Made by a program: the position numbers and the translations under genes
Assembly (NCBI RefSeq): GCF_026151205.1
Contig: NC_087075.1
Location: 16,278,252-16,326,010, forward strand
Direction: 5' to 3'
DNA: 47,759 nt
From: Bolinopsis microptera
Taxonomy: Eukaryota > Ctenophora > Tentaculata > Lobata > Bolinopsidae
Shown: piece by piece, positions 1 to 10,885 of the stretch
How positions within the stretch are numbered: the stretch's first letter is position 1
How the letters are laid out: every line of letters begins with the position of its first letter
The notes under the pieces: model-generated
The model's input: the letters and a program-made list of their open reading frames with translations, nothing else
Told to the model about the DNA's origin: nothing
The model's database searches: none

Positions 1-2180
1 TAAGTTTAGCTGGGTTAAGCTGAATTTACTTGATTTTTATAACTTAAGAAAATCCTCATTAATATAATCTTCACGTACCTGCCAAGAAGTATAAGTGTCT
101 CGTCAACAAAGATGCGTCGATTTAAACAAGCTAATAAAACAGGCCAGGTTTAGTGTAAGCTTACAAAGACACGAAATCAAGAATTAGAAATGAGTCACAA
201 GTCACAACGAGCCGACGAACCAAATTATTCGGATGTAGATTACAGGCATTCCAGAGTACAGGAACATGATTAAATGCGTCACGTGCACTTCATGTGACCC
301 GTCCGAGAGCTCAGAATAGCGAGTTTAATGTCAGCAGGTAAGGTAACGTGACATTTCATTTGATCACAGCGGTGTTATATTACCTACCTACACGTAAAAG
401 AAACAGTACTCAACATTTATCTAGCTGGTGAGTAGCAGCCCATAATTGAGCCCTGAAATTTGTGGGTAGTTGAGCTGCTTATATCGTATTATACATTGAC
501 AATCTAAGGATTTTTAGTGACAAAGCAAAAACTTGACAAATCATCGGAGCAATGAGTTTTATATACGTATAAGTGACACGATGCTGGAAGCGAGGGTGAA
601 ACTCTTTTACATTTAATACGTGATACAAATTAGAATGAGGAAGCTAGACTTCCCATAAACCTTGATAAATGCCGGACGACGTTACAGATACTCGATACAG
701 ATTCATTAATTAGTACACTTGTTATTACAGTTGTAGAAACAGAGGTCCTCCTCCATCAGTATGCCGCTCATTGTATAAACACCGTGTTGCAGAGTTATGT
801 CTTGTTTGTTAGTTTGTTCGTTATTATTTGTAACTGCTGAATGTTTAGAGATGTGGTGGAGTGATACCTGTCATTCAGTTCGGTGTAATTATGGTAAGGG
901 CATTCACACAATAACGCTTTTCGCATGATCCATCGACACCGCCTGAAGGTGATTACCTGGGGACCCCCAGGCTGTCATGTTAATAGTATTAGTATATATT
1001 CGGCGGAATGACAGGCTGAGCGCCGTCTAGTAAGAAGGTGATGCATAATAACGGATCAAAGTGGAATCACACGATAATAAGCTTGCAGACTTCCATGACA
1101 ATGTGTTCAATGTTAGTCTCAGTCTGGTGTCATGCTTGAATTGGTTTTGGACCTCTTGCCTATACTTTATTCGTTATTGGTATTTGGAATTATGAGCTAA
1201 TATGTACAAATACATGCGGTATCTAAAAGTGTTATAGCGAGCATATTTAATAATTTCATAGTGCATTGCGAGCAGCTGTAAGTTTAATATCGCATGACAA
1301 TCATATAACTTTAAAAATTAAAATTAAATTTTGACTAGTGAATGCTGTGAAAAAAATATATTATATATTTGACTAAAGTACTATTACTCTCAGAGTCCCA
1401 TTTGGACGTTGTACTTATATATAGGGGCAAAAATGGAAAATGTATTTTACCTCAATAAGCGTGATAGGGTTTTTTGTTGAAAGGGAGAATCAGCAGATTT
1501 CTCCAAGTTTAAATGTGTAAATCAGCGCATCTTGTATTAGTCAGGTACGTGTTCTTATTTCATTTAATTTAGGATTTATATTAGTATTTGGAATTAGGCT
1601 AGTTGAATTTAATGATAAGGATTTCCGCGGGTAAAGTTTGATTTAGCTTATCTCTATTTTACACGCGTTTGTTGTAAATATCGGTTTAAGCGAGCTTATC
1701 TTTATTCAGATAAGAGTTGTCCGCTCATGTTTGCACTTAACTGGCAGAGTGGCCTGTGGTTGGTTCTTGCGACTGCAGGGTGACTAACTAGCAGAGTGTT
1801 CATTGGCGAGACTGCTAGTCACGTGGGACAAGCAGATGCGTTGTTCCGTCACGCATTATTGCGTGACAGTTTTGTTTGAGAATATACCCGAGGGATCACA
1901 GGAGTGAAGTTGTGACTTCTTCTTGAGCTGCCCTAAATTGTGATAGACCCCGTGATAGATCCTATCGAGATCTATATTCACCCGTCTATATTCACGCCAA
2001 ACTGTTTGGAGCGGACTAAGAAGTATTTCTCGTTTGTTGTTCACTTTGTATTACATTTATATTTAATTAGTTTCTCCTTTTAATATACTTGTTTCCTTTC
2101 TATCTTTTCGGTACGCCCTACCGTTCGTGTTACGTGACCAGAGCTTGACTAGTATACACTAAACCCCAGAGAACTCCGTT
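1..2180. other. Gene-free stretch
   Basis: No convincing coding region or RNA gene is seen on either strand. The DNA is AT-rich unique-looking sequence with one MITE remnant at about 952-1040. Short reading frames here lack recognisable domains. Confidence 0.5.
952..1040 (+). mobile_element. MITE remnant (ACTGGGC/CCGCCGAAT family)
   Basis: The segment carries the motif CGGCGGAATGACAGGCTGAG followed by a degraded terminus (CTAGTAAG), plus an internal GGGGACCCCCAGG palindrome. The same ends and palindrome occur in the better preserved element at 8658-8842, and a half-end recurs near 37818. It appears to be a decayed copy of that family. Confidence 0.5.
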
Positions 2181-2202
2181 TTCTATATTTTGAACCACCA
2201 TA

Positions 2203-2241
2203 AACAGGATCAAACAGGATCAAACAGGATCAAACAGGATT
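2203..2241. repeat. 11-bp tandem repeat
   Basis: About four head-to-tail copies of AAACAGGATC(A) lie just upstream of the LINE copy. No function is evident. Confidence 0.7.
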
Positions 2242-2418
2242 GCATCAAGATACCTTACTTAGTCTTAACTAGCTTGTATCAAAATGTAACTTATCGAGCG
2301 TGCTAAATCACTCTACGTTCGATTTTTCCAAAAGGGCCTCCGACAGCTGAAACCAACTGGGATCGATGTTGGTTTCTGCACGACTTCCAGGCCCCCCTAT
2401 TATTAGGGGTCAGATCAT

Positions 2419-4918
2419 ATGAAAATAGTGAGCGGAAAAAGAAAAAGGAGACAAAGGATGAAGCCCAAAGCTCCGTGGTTTGATGTAAGTTGTATAAACG
2501 GCAAGCGGGAGTTGAACAAACTGTCCAAAAGTTACGGCAAAAATCCTACGAATAAAAAACTCAGAGACTCTTACTATGAAAGTCGACGATCATATCGGAA
2601 ACTCATAAAACTTAAAAAGTCTGCATTCATAGAGGACCTATGTAATGATATCGAACGAGGCAAAAATATTAACTGGTCCCGTTTCAAGAGGCTTAAAGAT
2701 ATGAAGACAAATGGAAGCAAATTGGACGTCTTTGATATGCTTAACTTCAGCAAATTCTTCAAAGAGCTGTATAGTAAACCATCGATCAGCCCAAAGAAAA
2801 TAAAAGAACTACAAGACGAAATGGACAGAGATGCCACCCAGCAAACAATCACAGAAATCCTTGACCAAGACATAAGCTCCGAAGAACTGTTGGCTTGTAC
2901 TCGAGTGCTCAAGAAAGGGAAAGCAGTGTCGGAGGATTTAATCCCTAATGAATTTCTCAAACATCTCTGGAAAACATATGCGGTGCGCTATACTGCATCT
3001 CTTTAACCTATGTTTATCACACAGAGTTTATCCCTGGGGAACATCTGTTGTGACGCCTCTGCACAAAAAAGGCAACATCTACGATCCCGACAACTATAGG
3101 GCAATTGCAGTAGCCAGCAACGTGGGAAAACTGTTTGCAAGTATTCTCCTCCAGAGACTTATAAAACTCCGTGCTGAGACAAACCCTGACACCCCCAATC
3201 AACTGGGGTTTTGCAAAAACGCGCAAACAGCAGATCATATATTGACACTGTCGACTTGCATAGAAAAATATGTAAAAGCTAACAAAGGCAGATTGTTCTC
3301 CTGTTTTGTTGACTACGCCAAAGCGTTTGATACAGTCTGCCGGGAGGCACTCTTGTACAAACTCTGGAAACTAGGCATCAAAGGAAGATTCTTTGGTTGC
3401 ATGGAGTTCATGTACACAAACTCCAAAGCAAAAATCAAGCTCTTGAACAAGCTCTCTGAAAAGATCGATGTTCTTTGCGGGACTGAACAAGGACACCCCA
3501 TGTCTCCAGAACTCTTCAAATGCTTCATACACCAACTATCAGAAGACCTTAATTCTATGGAAAATGTCGAAGTACCGTTACTGAAAAGTACTAGAGTAAC
3601 CCACCTCCTCTGGGCCGATGACCTGATTCTGTTGGCTCTCGATCAAGAGAGTCTTCAAAGAATGTTAGAAGTTTTACACACCTACTGTCAAGAGTGGGGG
3701 TTATCGGTTAACATATCAAAAACAGCAATTATGGTGTTTAACCGGGCAGGACGGGTGCTCAAGGACAGTACTAATTTTGGTCTACGGGGAAATGACCTTG
3801 CCATCAGTGCGTGAGTACACATATCTTGGAATTACGTTCACACTCACGGGATCATTAAAACTTGCTCAGATAAAGCTTAGACAAAAAGGGCTCCGGAGCT
3901 ACTTCTCCTCTCAGAGTATGCTTGACCTTCGATACCTCCGGAAGACAACTGTGTTTAAGCTTTTCGACACTCTGATTGTTCCTGTTCTATCCTACGGGTG
4001 TCAGATCTGGCTTCCCATGACAAATTTCATGTCTATCTTTGCTTCGGGGAGTTATCCGGCTACTCAGGATACAGCAAAGACCCCCTGGAGAAAGTTCACC
4101 TATCATTTATGAATGGACTATGAATGTCAACAAATCGACTTCAAACACCGCTGTGTGGGGTGACACTGGAAGATACCCGCTTGCCATCGAGCTTACGTCC
4201 CCAAGTCTATAGCTACCTCGGGAGGTTGGAGGGACTGGACAAAGAGGGATGCTCTTCTTTAGTGAGGCACGCTTACGCCGAGCAGAGGGATCTGAAACTG
4301 TTATGGTTCTCCCGGCTGGAATCCACCAAGAACACAGTGAAAGAACTGACAGGAGGAAGTGATATTTCAAACCCGCTCAAAATCAGCGAGGCTATGAAAA
4401 CCCTTTTCGTTCAACAATGGAACAAAGAGCGAAAACTCAACAGAAAACTAGGATTCTACAACCTCATCAAGGCAAGCTTCGGTTGCGAAACATACCTGTC
4501 GATCAACCTACGGCCACAGCAGACTAGGAGACTTGCGCAACTCAGAACAAGCTCGCATCAATACAACATCGAAACTGGAAGACACGGCATGCATCGACAT
4601 AAACTTTCGAATAGGGCATGCAAACACTGTTCTACTACAGATGTGGAGTCACTCGATCTTCTTCTAGAGCTTCCTTTCCCTGATCCAATCATCGAAGATG
4701 AACTTCATGTATTGCGTACTTGCCCTCTCTATGAAGATCTCCGCCACTGTTTGTCCCAACAAAGTAAAACATTACTCTTCTCTGACATTGGACAGATCTT
4801 CGCACACCCTACAACCATCGGAGACCTAGGAAGGTTCCTTACCAAAGCTCATGAACGGAGATTCCCTAAAGCGTCCTCCAAACAAATTCCTAACATTAAC
4901 AATATTGCCAAATTATAA
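2419..4918 (+). pseudogene. Frameshifted LINE (non-LTR) reverse transcriptase
   Basis: This is a decayed copy of the RT-bearing ORF of a non-LTR retrotransposon. Reading frames at 2419-3006, 2948-3814, 3777-4112 and 4124-4918 give consecutive parts of one protein. The N-terminal basic linker (KAPWFD) comes first, then the RT palm: PLHKKG, DNYRAIAV, the VDYAKAFDT box with the first catalytic Asp, TEQGHPMSPELF, and WADD in place of YADD with the other two Asp. A thumb follows, then a C-terminal zinc-binding segment with CKHC and a later H-x-C-P-x-Y pattern. Shifts near 2960, 3790 and 4100 break the frame, so it is not functional as read. No apurinic-type endonuclease domain lies upstream, so the copy is probably 5'-truncated. 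It aligns throughout with the minus-strand copy at 44497-46833 but is clearly diverged. The LINE clade was not determined. Confidence 0.85.
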
Positions 4919-5087
4919 TCTATGACTCGGAACACTTTCAGATAAGTTCATTTAAATTATTAAGTATTTTGAATCTCACTCTTAAGATTTACGGGGTTCA
5001 TTGTACATATATATACTTTATGACTTTTGGGTAAATTTAATTTTTTATATCTGGTCAGACATTACCATTGTAATTTGACTTTTGAAT

Positions 5088-5114
5088 CGTTTAATCCGTT
5101 TAATCCGTTTAATT
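5088..5114 (+). repeat. GTTTAATCC tail repeat of the LINE copy
   Basis: Three tandem copies of a 10-bp unit containing GTTTAATCC lie about 170 bp after the LINE stop codon. The minus-strand LINE copy ends in tandem units containing GTTTAATTCC, so this probably marks the 3' terminus of the element. Confidence 0.5.
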
Positions 5115-5519
5115 TATGACGTATAATTAGTGATGTGACGTTTAATTAGTGATGTGATCCACCAGCTATGATTTACAGAACATGTGAACTCTACCCCACA
5201 TCTAGCACAGTTTTACTCCTTACTTTTGATTTAAATTAACAAGTCAATACACATTTTTTCGTAATCATATAGAATTGAACCTTTGTTCATTAACACTGTT
5301 TGATCGTCAATAGTATCAGTAAATCAGTGAGCACCAAAAACATTTTCAACTCTTAGCACAACTGAGTAAACACTTTACTTCTTTTCCGTTTATCAGATCG
5401 AGAGAATGTCGATCAAAAAATTTATTTAAACCTTGAGAAGTCAATGAAACAATAAATTTTCAATGAAATAGTCGTTGATATTTTTAACTAAGCTGACTTT
5501 ATAATGGTTATCACAACAA
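5115..5519. other. Gene-free AT-rich spacer
   Basis: AT-rich sequence without a coding or repeat structure that I can support. Confidence 0.4.
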
Positions 5520-5640
5520 CAGCGGCTGATTTTTACACATTAAGGCTGTTGATTTTTACACATTAAGGCTGCTGATTTTTACACATTAAGGCTGCTGATT
5601 TTTACACATTAAGGCAGCTGATTTTTACACATTAAGGCGA
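5520..5640. repeat. 24-bp minisatellite, five copies
   Basis: Five near-identical units built on GCTGATTTTTACACATTAAG with small changes in the first bases. It lies in the flank of the GPCR fragment. Confidence 0.85.
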
Positions 5641-5765
5641 TCCTACAGAGTCTGAGTCTTACAACCAAATTATCAGGAAATATCAAATTATCAGCAATAC
5701 ACTGATAGCCTTAAAGTAACGATAAAAACAGTAGAGAATAAAATATAACGAATCCAACCTCCTGC

Positions 5766-6213
5766 AGGAAATCAAGTGTAAAAAGAGGGGGGGGGGTCCG
5801 CCACTTCCATAGTAACCATAGTAACCATAGTAACTAACCCTCAGTAACCATAGTAACTAACCCAATCTCCGGCAGAAAATCAAGTGTAAAAAGAGGGGGG
5901 TCCGCCACTTCCATAGTAACCATAGTAACCATAGTAACTAACCCTCAGTAACCATAGTAACTAACCCAATCTCCGGCAGGAAATCAAGTGTAAAAAGAGG
6001 GGGGTCCGCCACTTCTATAGTAACCATAGTAACCATAGTAACTAACCCTCAGTTACCATAGTAACTAACCCAATCTCCGGCAGGAAATCAAGTGTAAAAA
6101 GAGGAGGGGTCCGCCACTTCCATAGTAACCATAGTAACTAACCCTCAGTTACCATAGTAACTAACCCAATCTCCGGCAGGAAATCAAGTGTAAAAAGAGG
6201 AGGGGTCCGCCAC
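5766..6213 (+). repeat. 97-108-bp minisatellite leading into GPCR loop 3
   Basis: Five units begin with GGAAATCAAGTGTAAAAAGAG, at about 5769, 5877, 5981, 6084 and 6181. Unit length varies with the number of embedded CATAGTAAC steps. The last unit runs without interruption into the open frame of the GPCR fragment and encodes the loop-3 residues RKSSVKRGG. The array is therefore an amplification that includes coding, or exon-start, sequence. Each unit also carries CTCCGGCAG before GGAAATC, which could act as a 3' splice site. Confidence 0.8.
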
Positions 6214-6764
6214 TTCCACCCTTCACCAGATGACAACTCTGCAGCAGGAGACCTCTCAGTTACCATCAGAGACGAGGAGAAAACAATCGGCAACGACATG
6301 GACGACAGTCTGGATTCGGGCCAAAACACCAAAAAAGTAGGCAGGAAGAAACGTCAAGCTGAGCGTCATGCCATCATCACCATGGTGACGGTGATAGCGT
6401 TTTTATCATCACCTATACGCCGAGTTTCATTTGTTTCATAGTGCCGGGTATCTACGACATGGCTAAAGGTAACAACACCCTCTGGATCTTCCTCGTGGTA
6501 GATTACTGTACTTTTATAAACTCTACCTTTCTTCCCATGGTCCACTTTTCCCGGTCCGCCGGCTTCAAGAGACAGCTTAAAAACATCCAAAGTAAGATAA
6601 TTAGAACACTGAGACTAACGGGCAGCAAGAAAACCGTAGCAATAACCGATTCTATGGTAACTAGTAGTGTTACTATGGTAACTAGTAGTGTTACAATGGT
6701 GATCACGAGTCAAGAACTGTGTAAGGGTTGCTTTCAGTGTTTTGAGATATATTGCGTATATTAA
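6178..6764 (+). pseudogene. Fragment of a rhodopsin-type GPCR (loop 3 to C-tail)
   Basis: The first frame reads an acidic then basic intracellular loop 3 (...KKVGRKKRQAERHA) into the start of helix 6 (IITMVTVIAF). It then leaves frame at a run of five T at 6400-6404. The other frame continues as the rest of helix 6, with Thr-Tyr-Thr-Pro at the place of the family CWxP motif. A short extracellular loop (PGIYDMAKGNN) follows, then helix 7 with FINSTFLPMVHF in place of NSxxNPxxY, and a helix-8-like segment FKRQLKN. The C-tail includes a 21-bp in-frame repeat (MVTSSVT). Helices 1-5 are not found upstream. This is either the last exon of a gene whose other exons lie outside the window, or a dead fragment. 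The single-base shift supports decay or a homopolymer sequencing error. Class A is inferred from the helix 6-8 pattern; the ligand type is unknown. Confidence 0.6.
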
Positions 6765-6769
6765 TTATT

Positions 6770-7469
6770 ATGTTGTATTTATTTTTGAATTGCAATATAG
6801 GTTTGCTCCATGTTCGGTTTGTGACTCATGACTGCCCTGAGGCCTTCAGTTACTTTATGTCGATTGACTAATAATACATCCGTCTATTACATCAGCGCAT
6901 AAACGTAAATTTTACGTACATTTCAATCCGTTATAAATTCCCAATGCAGCCAATAATTTTGATTTCTGTTTTGATTAATTTTCTTATTGTTAATGAAACT
7001 TTTTACCTACTATATTTAAATTTTCCAAAATATCGTAACTGTTATTTTGACTCATACATCCTTGGTAATAGTAGATCGCTTTATCTTTAAAGTTTGTCCC
7101 AAACTGCTCCTGAAAACTTGGCCGTTGACCACGGTGCGATAACGAACCTTCATTCGAAAAAAAACACGAATATTCTTTGATTTAATAATAATATATTCCT
7201 CGAATAATTGGTGATACTGATAGTAAGCCATGCCAAAAAGAATTATCTCAATCGTGCAATCAGTTAGACTGAGCTATAAAGGTCAACGTTATACGTATCC
7301 CCCCCCCCCTGAATATTTTGATCTTCAGTACCCTGTGTGGCGCCGTTCGACAGCGAGCGTGCTAAATCACTTTACAGTCGATCTTCGAGATTGTTCTAAT
7401 ATGTATTTTCGGACGCTGATTCCGAATCACCCCCCCCCCCCCCCCCATAACATAGGGTTAAAATTTGAT
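6770..7469. other. Gene-free stretch with poly-C tracts
   Basis: AT-rich unique sequence, with poly-C runs near 7291-7309 and 7430-7446. The predicted proline-rich frame across the runs is a composition artefact. I see no gene. Confidence 0.4.
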
Positions 7470-7580
7470 TGACGGTGTCAACCCATCGAGGTCGTTGCTC
7501 TGCGAAGCAGAGCAACGATCGACGATGCGAAGCAAGAATGCTAGTTTGCGCGGCGCGTCGCAGCGGCGAAGTCCTCCAAG
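7470..7580 (+). repeat. Hairpin-bearing dispersed repeat, copy 1
   Basis: About 110 bp containing a perfect hairpin (GTTGCTCTGC / GCAGAGCAAC) and the string GCGCGGCGCGTCG. A second copy lies at 8950-9070 in the same orientation with a few substitutions. Confidence 0.75.
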
Positions 7581-7699
7581 GTTAAAAATAAAATGCTCCC
7601 TGACGAAATATTGACGAAAACTGTCTCGATCACGTGATATGACCGTATAAGGAAATTGGTCTAATTTCTCGTTAGGGTTAAGGTTTCAGCATATGCTTT

Positions 7700-7760
7700 T
7701 GTTAGGGGGGGGGGGGGGGGGTTCACCCTGATTTTTTTGTGAAACTTGATTTCGAGATAA
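7700..7760 (+). mobile_element. Terminal fragment of the poly-G/TTAA MITE family
   Basis: A poly-G run followed by GTTCACCCTGATTTTTTTGT matches the terminus of the complete element at 19034-20070. Only the end is preserved. Confidence 0.6.
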
Positions 7761-7785
7761 TTAATTGACGATGTCAATTTGAATT

Positions 7786-7887
7786 ACTGATGAGAAGCCT
7801 CCTTAAAGTTTATTTGGGTTAGAAACGACATCTGGGTCCTTACCCTCGCACAAGATTATTTTCAATTTTCTTGTTGTGTTCCACAAC
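7786..7887 (+). repeat. 102-bp direct repeat, copy 1
   Basis: A 102-bp segment from ACTGATGAGAAGCC to GTTCCACAAC recurs almost exactly at 8177-8278. The 289 bp between the two copies contain a short open frame with no recognised domain. The arrangement could be a small element with direct terminal repeats or a local duplication. Confidence 0.7.
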
Positions 7888-8176
7888 TGTACTTCTGTAC
7901 ACTTCAGTGATTGGGCTGATGACTCCCGTGAAAGGGCTGGTGACTTTAGTGAAAGTGCTGGTGACGATGAGAAAGACCATAAACCAGGGATTCCTTGGGG
8001 AGCATGTAAGATTATATCCAAAGTTTGTTCGCCAATGGGGTGTGTCTGGGTGTCAAAGATCTTCAAGGTGGGTGCTACTTGTGATGAACTCTAGAAGGAT
8101 GGGATGGTAATACTCGGTCTGGCCGTCTGGAAGCCCATAGAATTCCAGTTCAGAAACCGAGTAAGGAGGTGCGGCT

Positions 8177-8278
8177 ACTGATGAGAAGCCTCCTTAAAGT
8201 TTATTTGGGTTAGAAACGACATCTGGGTCCCTACCCTCGCACAAGATTATTTTCAATTTTCTTGTTGTGTTCCACAAC
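8177..8278 (+). repeat. 102-bp direct repeat, copy 2
   Basis: Same length as the copy at 7786-7887, with about one substitution seen by eye (GGGTCCC against GGGTCCT). It lies next to the MITE fragment that starts near 8399. Confidence 0.7.
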
Positions 8279-8398
8279 ATCGCAGCTCGGCGAGGCACAG
8301 TAGCGCATTTTGCCGATCTAGCGAGGAGAAGCCTCATTGAGTGCGCCTCATTGAGTGCGCGGCGCGGCACAGTAACGCATCGCGCTACATGCTACAAT

Positions 8399-8938
8399 CG
8401 AGATAGCAGTTGACCAACAAACTAGGACCGGTGACCAAAAACTTTTGAGGGGGTTCCGGACCCCAACCGCCAAACGGTGCCCAAAACCCAAATTTTAGGT
8501 GCTGTACTTGTAGCTAGTAGTAGTAGTCCTTTGAACTCGTATATGAATTTTCATCAAGATTGGACAAAAACAAAAAAATGACTGAGTTATGAGCCAAAAA
8601 CCAAATGCCCATATCACATATTTAGGCATACGCACCAAATTTGATCGATTTTTGCCCTTACTGGGCGGCGCTCAGCCTGTCATTCCGCCGAATCTTTTAT
8701 TATTTATTATTTGTTTATGAGCATAATAGCCTGGGGTCCCCAGGTAATTTTCACCTGGGGACCTCAGGCTATTTTGTCCATAAACACATCCGCCGAATAG
8801 AGATTCGGCGGAATGACAAGCTGAGCGCGGCCCAGTAAGGTAATTTTTGCCCATAAATTGGTAAAATATTAATATTTTTGAATGAAACCAACTTTTTATG
8901 GAAGGTAAGCCTATACTTAATACTACTACTAGTACTCC
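8399..8938 (+). mobile_element. Fragment of the poly-G/TTAA MITE with a nested insert
   Basis: From GAGATAGCAGTTG onward the sequence follows one arm and the centre of the element at 19034-20070 (reverse complement of about 19650-20040). The match includes the phrases AACCGCCAAACGGTG and ACTCGTATATGAATTTTCAT. It is interrupted at 8658-8842 by a second MITE and resumes after it. Confidence 0.75.
8658..8842. mobile_element. 185-bp MITE with 10-bp target duplication, nested
   Basis: Terminal inverted repeats run from ACTGGGCGGCGCTCAG to CTGAGCGCGGCCCAGT and continue inward through TGTCATTCCGCCGAAT. The 10-mer ATTTTTGCCC occurs immediately left (8648-8657) and right (8843-8852). The undisturbed paralogous sequence near 19715-19735 has this site only once, which supports a 10-bp target duplication. 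A 9-10-bp duplication is typical of Mutator-like elements; a TA duplication with shorter ends is the alternative reading. The interior is a palindrome built on CCTGGGG/CCCCAGG. Confidence 0.65.
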
Positions 8939-8949
8939 ACATTCTTTGG

Positions 8950-9070
8950 TTGACGATGTTAACCCATCGAGATCGTTGCTCTGCTTCGCAGAGCAACGAT
9001 CGACGATCGATCGATGCGAAGCAAGAATGCTAGTTCGCGCGGCGCGTCGAAGCGGCGAAGTCCTCCAACA
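8950..9070 (+). repeat. Hairpin-bearing dispersed repeat, copy 2
   Basis: Second copy of the repeat at 7470-7580, with the same hairpin and an extra GATCGATC step after it. Confidence 0.75.
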
Positions 9071-9085
9071 CATTCTTTATGATTA

Positions 9086-9385
9086 TCCGCGCTCACTAAA
9101 TAAATCGCTCGCCCAAACTTTTTCATTTTACTGGTAACGCGCATTTTCGCATTGGATAAATTGCAAAATTGGTTTGACTGTCAGGAGTACTGGTTCTATC
9201 CTATTTACGTCTTTACACTTTGCTTCTCGGAGGAAGAAAGCAGCAGTGTCTCTTGATCTTATGGCATTGGCGCAAAAGTTGAAATTGTTGGCATGGTTTG
9301 GGCGAGCGATTTAGTAAGAGCTAGCCATATAAATATAATATAACATATTATGAAATAAATCTTTAAACTGATTCTACTGATAATG
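9086..9385. other. Gene-free flank of the LTR element
   Basis: Unique AT-rich sequence up to the ATATG target site at 9386-9390. No gene is seen. Confidence 0.4.
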
Positions 9386-9390
9386 ATATG

Positions 9391-10278
9391 TAGTGTAAAA
9401 TAAGATGGCACCAGACCAGTCCTCCCGAAGCGTACCGATGGTCTACAGTGCCTGCTCACAAAGGTGTACTCACAATATACACAACTCACTCAGTCGTTCT
9501 TAGCGACTGACAACCGCAATAACTCACAATATCAAAGTATTGAACTCTACGTTAATATAACAAATACGATATTCTAGTACCGTACACGGAATTAACAGAA
9601 AGGGATACTAAGGTGTTGATATCGAGAATATGAATCAAATGGGAAATATAAACTCGTTACGAACGTAGTAGGAACACTAAACTCTTAGAACTTGCACTTA
9701 CTCTGAATTGACTGAAACACGATCTTCGAGTATCGAAAGCTTACTAATTTACCCCACACGGAAATAGGTGAGGCAACTTTAATTTGAACGGTATAATGTG
9801 GTACAATTCGTTCCTACGCTAGTGTTGAACAAGGGAAACAGTTGAATCGATTAATAACGTTCGAAGATGAAATATACGGTTAATTTACAACAATTAACAA
9901 CTATAAACTGTGGCAATACGGGCCACGCCGGGTCGTTCCAGATCAGCGGTTAACACTTTGATTGAAAGTTAAACACGTCACCTAAAAAGCTTTTCCAGAA
10001 CTGACTCCAACGTGTCCAGAACTGCGTTAACGACCCGCGCCACGTGATACCACGTGGTCACCCACGTGGTACCGCGCGGCTCGGCCCAGCCATAAAACTA
10101 TAACAAAACCTACACGCCCGACTATCACGTGCCCTACTTTACACAAATCTCTAAACCTAACTACTCTAAATCTACACTAATCCTAACGGTTTTTCTTCAC
10201 TTAACTGCAATATCCTAACTAAAACATGACTACTAAACTCTGCTTAAAGATCGCTGCAACCAGCCTACACATTACACT
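9391..10278 (-). repeat. 3' LTR
   Basis: 888 bp with short inverted ends (TAGTGTAA / TTACACT on the + strand). It matches the 5' LTR at 17485-18372 without a difference that I can see. Three CACGTG boxes at 10041, 10051 and 10063 and a fourth near 10126 lie in it. Confidence 0.95.
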
Positions 10279-10292
10279 ATATCCCCCGGGAA
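10279..10292 (-). other. Candidate polypurine tract
   Basis: On the minus strand the bases just before the 3' LTR read CCCGGGGGATAT. This short G-rich run is the expected place for plus-strand priming but is a weak tract. Confidence 0.3.
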
Positions 10293-10885
10293 AATTTAAT
10301 CGATTTCGTCAATATCTCCAGGAGGTATTGACAAATTCGACTAAATCCCCCCCTACCTCCTAAATCCTAAATAAATCCTAAAACTCCCTCTAAAACAACA
10401 CCCTAAATAATATCCACAATAAATAATCAAATTACACGTACCCTAACGTGTCCAACTACAAGTATAACAATACTTAAATAAATTAAAATAAATAAATTAC
10501 GTAAAAAAATATCAACATCATCCCCGTGATACAACCACCCATAAAAAATTTCACGTGTTACAAATTTAAAAATCTATATAAAAATACGTGTTACAACACG
10601 TACCAATTCTGAATATTAAAAACTCTACGTGAAACAACTCACGTTTTACAAACAAACAAATTTATAAAACTTCGTGACAACCTTCACGTAATAAAATTCA
10701 AATATTTAAAACAAATTTATAAATACAACTTGCTACCCTACTAATTGTCCTTCTCCTAATTGTCCTTCCTACTCTTCTTACTCCTTCTGCCCTGCTGTTC
10801 TTTTGAAGTTGAAGTCCACCATCCCCCGTCTCTCCGTCCCCATACCCGTTGTTGCACACCCTCCACAACCATACTCATAACCAAG

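Noticed and set aside
2203-2241. Telomere-like repeat
   Set aside because: The 11-bp AAACAGGATC(A) unit does not match known telomere repeats and is internal with only four copies.
7803-8110. Overlapping 72-87-codon frames on both strands between the 102-bp direct repeats
   Set aside because: No recognisable domain or codon pattern. Kept only as unexplained sequence between repeats.
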